DNA of 64,000 nt, from contig JADZAN010000039.1 in NCBI GenBank assembly GCA_020852815.1, positions 1 to 64,000 on the forward strand, written 5' to 3'. A model generated the notes under the pieces. That model was not told where the DNA came from, made no database searches, and worked only from the letters and a program-made list of their open reading frames with translations. How positions within the stretch are numbered: the stretch's first letter is position 1; the number at the start of each line of letters is the position of its first letter. Of this stretch, positions 60,451 to 64,000 are shown one piece after another. Made by a program: the position numbers and the translations under genes. This DNA is from Gemmatimonadaceae bacterium (GTDB taxonomy: Bacteria; Gemmatimonadota; Gemmatimonadetes; Gemmatimonadales; Gemmatimonadaceae).

Positions 60451-61743
60451 ATGCGAGTTCTGTGGGCCGTTCTCAAGCGGGAGTACCTCGAGCGCGTACG
60501 CACGCGGTGGTTCGTGATCGCCACGCTCTTCGGGCCGCTGTTGTTCGGATCGCTGATGTTCCTCCCCTCCTACCTGGGGCAACGCACCAAGGCCGCCGCT
60601 GACGCGGCACGCATCCGCATCCTCGATGCGACCGGGACAAACCTTGGCCAGCTCGTGGCGTTCGAACTGGGGGGCGGGATCACCGGCAACCCCTCCATCA
60701 CGCAGGTCGAGCAGGCCACAGCTGCAACGCTCGCCGAGGCGGAAGCGCGTGCGCGCGCCGCAGTCACCGCGAAGGAGCTGCGCGGCTACCTCGTGCTTCC
60801 ATCGGACATCCTCGCCTCGGGGAACGCGCGCTACGTGGGCGTGAATGCCACCGCCATCGCCGACATGGACCAGCTGCGCACCACGGTGCAGCGGCAGCTC
60901 CTCACGACGCAGATGCAAGCGGCCGGCGTCTCGCCCTCCACCGCCGAGCGTATCAGCGGCCAGCGCTTCAACCTCAAGGCCGATCGCCTCACGGCAAGCG
61001 GCGAGAGCGGCGGCTCGGGACGCCTCTCGCTCCTGTTCGCCATCACCGTCTCGATGCTGCTCTACTTCACCATCCTGCTCTACGGCCAGAACGTCTTGCG
61101 CAGCGTGATGGAGGAGAAGCAGACGCGGGTCGCGGAAGTGATCGTGGCCAGCGTGCGCCCCAGCCACCTCCTGGCCGGTAAGGTGCTGGGCGTGGGCGCG
61201 GTGGGACTCACGCAGATGGTCATCTGGATCGTCGCCGCGTTGTTGATGGCCAAATACCGCGTGAAGATGCTCGCCCTCCTGGGAGTCGGCGCGATGCCCC
61301 TCGTCGGCATTCCGCCGATCTCGGTGGGGATGGTGATCACGCTCGTCCTCTACTTCCTGCTCGGCTACATCCTCTACGCCGCGCTCTTTGCCGCGGTTGG
61401 CGCCATGACCAGCACCGAGCAGGAGGCACAGCAGGCGCAACTCCCCGTCGTGCTCCTGCTGGTGGGGGGCATCATGTTCCTGCAACCGGTCCTCAGTGCC
61501 CCCGAGGGGACGCTGGCCAAGGTGCTCGCCTGGTTCCCGTTCACCGCCCCGATCATGATGCCGCTGCGCTTGACCGCGGTCGAAGTCGCGCCGTGGGACA
61601 TCGCGCTATCGATCCTGGCGCTGCTCATCTTCAGCTACCTGGCCATCGCCTTCGCTGCCCGCATCTACCGGACGGGGATCCTCATGTACGGCAAGCGCGC
61701 CACGCTGGCGGAGGTCATCCGCTGGGCTCGGCAGTCGAGCTGA
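60451..61743 (+). CDS. ABC-2 type transporter permease (NatB-like)
   Basis: 430 aa. One membrane helix at about 20-40 (RTRWFVIATLFGPLLFGSLMF), a periplasmic domain of about 150 aa, then five or six membrane helices (from about 192). The FTILLYGQNVLRSVMEEKQTRVAEVIVASVRP segment is typical of NatB/YhaP-type permeases. It needs an ATPase partner, which is not in the visible neighbourhood; the two sides of the gene are unrelated. It exports an unknown substrate (Na+ in NatAB). Confidence 0.85.
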   Translation: MRVLWAVLKREYLERVRTRWFVIATLFGPLLFGSLMFLPSYLGQRTKAAADAARIRILDATGTNLGQLVAFELGGGITGNPSITQVEQATAATLAEAEARARAAVTAKELRGYLVLPSDILASGNARYVGVNATAIADMDQLRTTVQRQLLTTQMQAAGVSPSTAERISGQRFNLKADRLTASGESGGSGRLSLLFAITVSMLLYFTILLYGQNVLRSVMEEKQTRVAEVIVASVRPSHLLAGKVLGVGAVGLTQMVIWIVAALLMAKYRVKMLALLGVGAMPLVGIPPISVGMVITLVLYFLLGYILYAALFAAVGAMTSTEQEAQQAQLPVVLLLVGGIMFLQPVLSAPEGTLAKVLAWFPFTAPIMMPLRLTAVEVAPWDIALSILALLIFSYLAIAFAARIYRTGILMYGKRATLAEVIRWARQSS

Positions 61744-61810
61744 ACCGACGCGTCGTGGAAGGGCGCTCTCACCGCTCCCGATCGAGCGGCCGAATCCACG
61801 CACACTTTCG

Positions 61811-61839
61811 TTGACTTATTTCCTGACACCGGCCATCTT
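61811..61839 (+). promoter_or_regulatory. candidate suf promoter
   Basis: TTGACT (61811-61816), a 17-bp spacer and a weak CATCTT -10 (61834-61839) lie 9 bp before the sufR ATG. If used, the message would have almost no leader. SufR often binds its own promoter; no clear inverted repeat stands out. Confidence 0.35.
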
Positions 61840-61848
61840 CCCCGTCCG

Positions 61849-62634
61849 ATGGCTGGATTCACACCCTCCGCTCCCCCGGGATACCGCGGCCTGCGTGGCG
61901 ACGTGCTCGTCGCCCTCAAGAAGGCCCAACCGCTGACCGCCAAAGAACTTGGCGCTCAATTCGGGGTCACGCCCAACGCCCTCCGGCGGCACCTCAAGGA
62001 GCTCGAAGCTGGGGGGTTCGTCCGCTACCAGCGCGAGATTCGGGGGGTGGGCGGTCCGGTCTTCGCCTACTCCCTTACCGACGACGGCGAGCGCCTCTTT
62101 CCACGCGCCTACGACACCGCGCTAAACGAGGTGCTCGAGCTCGTGCGCCAGCAGTTGGGGTCGGACGGCGTGGTTGAGCTCTTCCGGAAGCGGTGGGCCG
62201 ATATCGCCGAGAAGGCAAAGCCGGAGTTGGCGCGCCTTCCGTTGAATGAACGGGCGCAGCGGCTGGCGCAGCTTCTCACCTCGCTCGGCTACATGGCCGA
62301 GGCGTCGCCGGGAGACACCGCAACGCTGCGCGAGCACAACTGCGCCATCCGCGCCGTGATCGAACGCTTTCCGGAGATCTGCGTCGCCGAGGAGCGCTTC
62401 CTCGCCGAAGTGCTCGGCACCAGCGTGACGCGGCAGACGCACATTGCCGCCGGGGCCAACTGCTGCGAGTACTGCATTCACCCGTCGGCGACGGTGGAGG
62501 GCGACCAAGCGTTGGCGTCCCTCTCCAGTTCGCCGAGCGACGATCCAGCGAACGGCGCCCTTCCCTTCGTACAACTTGCTTCCGCGCGGGGCGTTGCGCC
62601 CGCGCTCCGGCCTGCACTGCAGGAGATGCCATGA
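61849..62634 (+). CDS. sufR: SufR-type Fe-S-sensing transcriptional repressor
   Basis: 261 aa. The N-terminal winged helix ([30 protein letters not shown], about 29-58) with a TDDGERLFP wing is DeoR/MarR-like. The C-terminal cluster site has Cys165, Cys178 (12 residues apart) and CCEYC (205-209), the SufR arrangement that ligates an Fe-S cluster. Holo-SufR represses suf genes when Fe-S supply is adequate. The stop overlaps the sufB start (ATGA), so both are in one operon and the gene is likely autoregulated. Confidence 0.88.
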   Translation: MAGFTPSAPPGYRGLRGDVLVALKKAQPLTAKELGAQFGVTPNALRRHLKELEAGGFVRYQREIRGVGGPVFAYSLTDDGERLFPRAYDTALNEVLELVRQQLGSDGVVELFRKRWADIAEKAKPELARLPLNERAQRLAQLLTSLGYMAEASPGDTATLREHNCAIRAVIERFPEICVAEERFLAEVLGTSVTRQTHIAAGANCCEYCIHPSATVEGDQALASLSSSPSDDPANGALPFVQLASARGVAPALRPALQEMP

Positions 62635-64000
62635 GTTCCGCCATCGACCAACTGGTCTCGAAGGAGTACCAGTACGGCTTCACGACCGACATCGCGACCG
62701 ACACGATCCCGCCGGGGCTCAGCGAGGAGGTGGTGCGCCTCATCTCGGCCAAGAAGGGGGAGCCGCCGTTCCTGCTCGAGTGGCGCCTCAAGGCGTTTCG
62801 CCGCTGGCAGCAGATGACGGAGCCGCATTGGCCTAACGTGACCTACCCCGCCATCGACTACCAGGGGATCTCGTACTATTCGGCGCCCAGGACGGCCAAG
62901 CCGTTAGGCAGCCTCGACGAGCTCGACCCGAAGATCAAGGAGACGTACGACAAGCTGGGGATCCCGCTGCACGAGCAGAAGCTGCTTGCCGGCGTGGCGG
63001 TGGATGCGGTCTTCGATTCTGTCTCGGTCGGCACGACGTACAAGGAAGAGCTCAAGAAGCACGGAATCATCTTCTGCTCGTTTGGCGAGGCGGTGCGCGA
63101 ACACCCGGAGCTCATCGAGAAGTATCTCGGTTCCGTGGTTCCCTACAGCGACAACTATTTCGCCGCGCTCAACTCGGCGGTGTTCTCCGACGGGTCGTTC
63201 GTCTACGTCCCCAAGGGGGTGCGCTGCCCCATGGAGCTGTCGACGTACTTCCGCATCAACGCCGCGGATACCGGGCAGTTCGAGCGTACGCTGATCGTGG
63301 CGGACGAGGGGGCGTACGTGAGCTACCTCGAGGGGTGCACCGCGCCCAAGCGCTCCACCAACCAGCTGCACGCCGCCGTTGTGGAAATCGTCGCCCTCGA
63401 CAACGCGACGGTGAAGTACTCCACGGTGCAGAACTGGTACGCGGGCGACGAGGAGGGGAAAGGCGGCATCTACAACTTCGTCACCAAGCGCGGCAAGGCG
63501 TTCACGAACTCCAAGATCTCGTGGACGCAGGTGGAGACCGGCTCGGCGATCACCTGGAAGTACCCCAGCGTGATCCTGCAGGGCGACAACTCGACCGGGG
63601 AGTTCTACTCGGTCGCGGTCGTCAACAACATGCAGCAGGCCGACACCGGGACCAAGATGATCCACATTGGCCGCAACACGAAGTCGAACATCGTCTCGAA
63701 GGGGATTTCTGCCGGCAAGGGACAGAACTCGTATCGCGGCCAGGTGAAGGTGATGCCCAAGGCCGAGAACGCGCGCAACTACACGCAGTGCGATTCGATG
63801 CTCATCGGCAACGCCTGCGGTGCGCACACCTTCCCGTACATCGAGGCCCAGAACAACTCGGCCACCATCGAGCACGAGGCGAGCACGTCGAAGATCGGGG
63901 AGGACCAGATCTTCTACCTGAAGCAGCGTGGCATGTCGGCCGAGCAGGCGGTGTCGATGATCGTCTCGGGGTTCTGCCGCGAGGTGTTCAAGGAACTTCC
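62631..64000 (+). CDS. sufB: Fe-S cluster scaffold SufB (3' end beyond window)
   Basis: 456 codons are visible before the window ends. SufB marks: [11 protein letters not shown] start, [48 protein letters not shown], and [37 protein letters not shown]. With SufC and SufD it assembles Fe-S clusters for transfer. AGGAG lies 5 nt upstream of the ATG. sufC, sufD and sufS are expected to the right of the window. Confidence 0.95.
   Translation, partial: MSSAIDQLVSKEYQYGFTTDIATDTIPPGLSEEVVRLISAKKGEPPFLLEWRLKAFRRWQQMTEPHWPNVTYPAIDYQGISYYSAPRTAKPLGSLDELDPKIKETYDKLGIPLHEQKLLAGVAVDAVFDSVSVGTTYKEELKKHGIIFCSFGEAVREHPELIEKYLGSVVPYSDNYFAALNSAVFSDGSFVYVPKGVRCPMELSTYFRINAADTGQFERTLIVADEGAYVSYLEGCTAPKRSTNQLHAAVVEIVALDNATVKYSTVQNWYAGDEEGKGGIYNFVTKRGKAFTNSKISWTQVETGSAITWKYPSVILQGDNSTGEFYSVAVVNNMQQADTGTKMIHIGRNTKSNIVSKGISAGKGQNSYRGQVKVMPKAENARNYTQCDSMLIGNACGAHTFPYIEAQNNSATIEHEASTSKIGEDQIFYLKQRGMSAEQAVSMIVSGFCREVFKEL

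Overview
The window is about 70% GC and densely coded. Genes sit on both strands in short runs, with many 1-8 nt overlaps (ATGA, GTGA) and frequent GTG or TTG starts. There are many secreted or lipoprotein hydrolases, a DUF5916 outer-membrane protein, DUF885 and LVIVD-repeat proteins, and meso-DAP murein recycling genes. Together these suggest a Gram-negative soil or freshwater bacterium, most likely a Gemmatimonadota member. That placement is inferred from gene content only: there is no rRNA or other phylogenetic marker, and I saw no tRNA, CRISPR array, transposase or phage gene.

Layout. 1-1576: a gene-free array of REP-like hairpins and 10-bp tandem repeats. 1577-8430: secreted esterase, beta-propeller, DUF5916 protein, hydantoinase-like amidohydrolase. 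8444-15588 (minus): an operon of class V aminotransferase, M15 peptidase, MpaA-like M14 amidase, fused SpmA-SpmB membrane protein, Mpl ligase and PBP4/DacB. This reads as murein-peptide salvage with a candidate permease and is the most interesting gene set. 15921-31048: lipoproteins and secreted amidohydrolases/peptidases, a GNAT enzyme, an aminotransferase, DUF305, a lactonase and an LVIVD protein. 31291-41651: GlgB with a basic tail, OYE-type reductase, two overlapping ZIP transporters, Uma2, a diguanylate cyclase, an alpha/beta hydrolase, a matrixin-like protease and a double-PDZ protein. 41651-42989: anti-sigma factor and ECF sigma factor, operonic with the PDZ gene. 43354-50608: serine hydrolase with a basic tail, SufT-like protein, GHL10 glycosidase, RNase D, alpha/beta hydrolase, HAD protein. 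50696-59808: ferredoxin and the three subunits of a PaoABC-type molybdenum aldehyde oxidoreductase split over two sites 4.4 kb apart, with YhbY, an M23 peptidase and lipoproteins between them. 59825-64000: a small hypothetical gene, an ABC-2 permease, and the start of a suf operon (sufR-sufB, sufB cut by the window end).

Across the window the octamer CGTTAGGC (or its complement) recurs about 38 times by my hand count, against roughly 2-3 expected for this base composition. It supplies most of the rare TTA leucine codons I noticed, and its GTTAGG core carries the stop codon of about eleven genes. It behaves like a highly iterated genomic word, comparable in kind to uptake sequences or HIP1, and is the strongest sequence-level oddity here.
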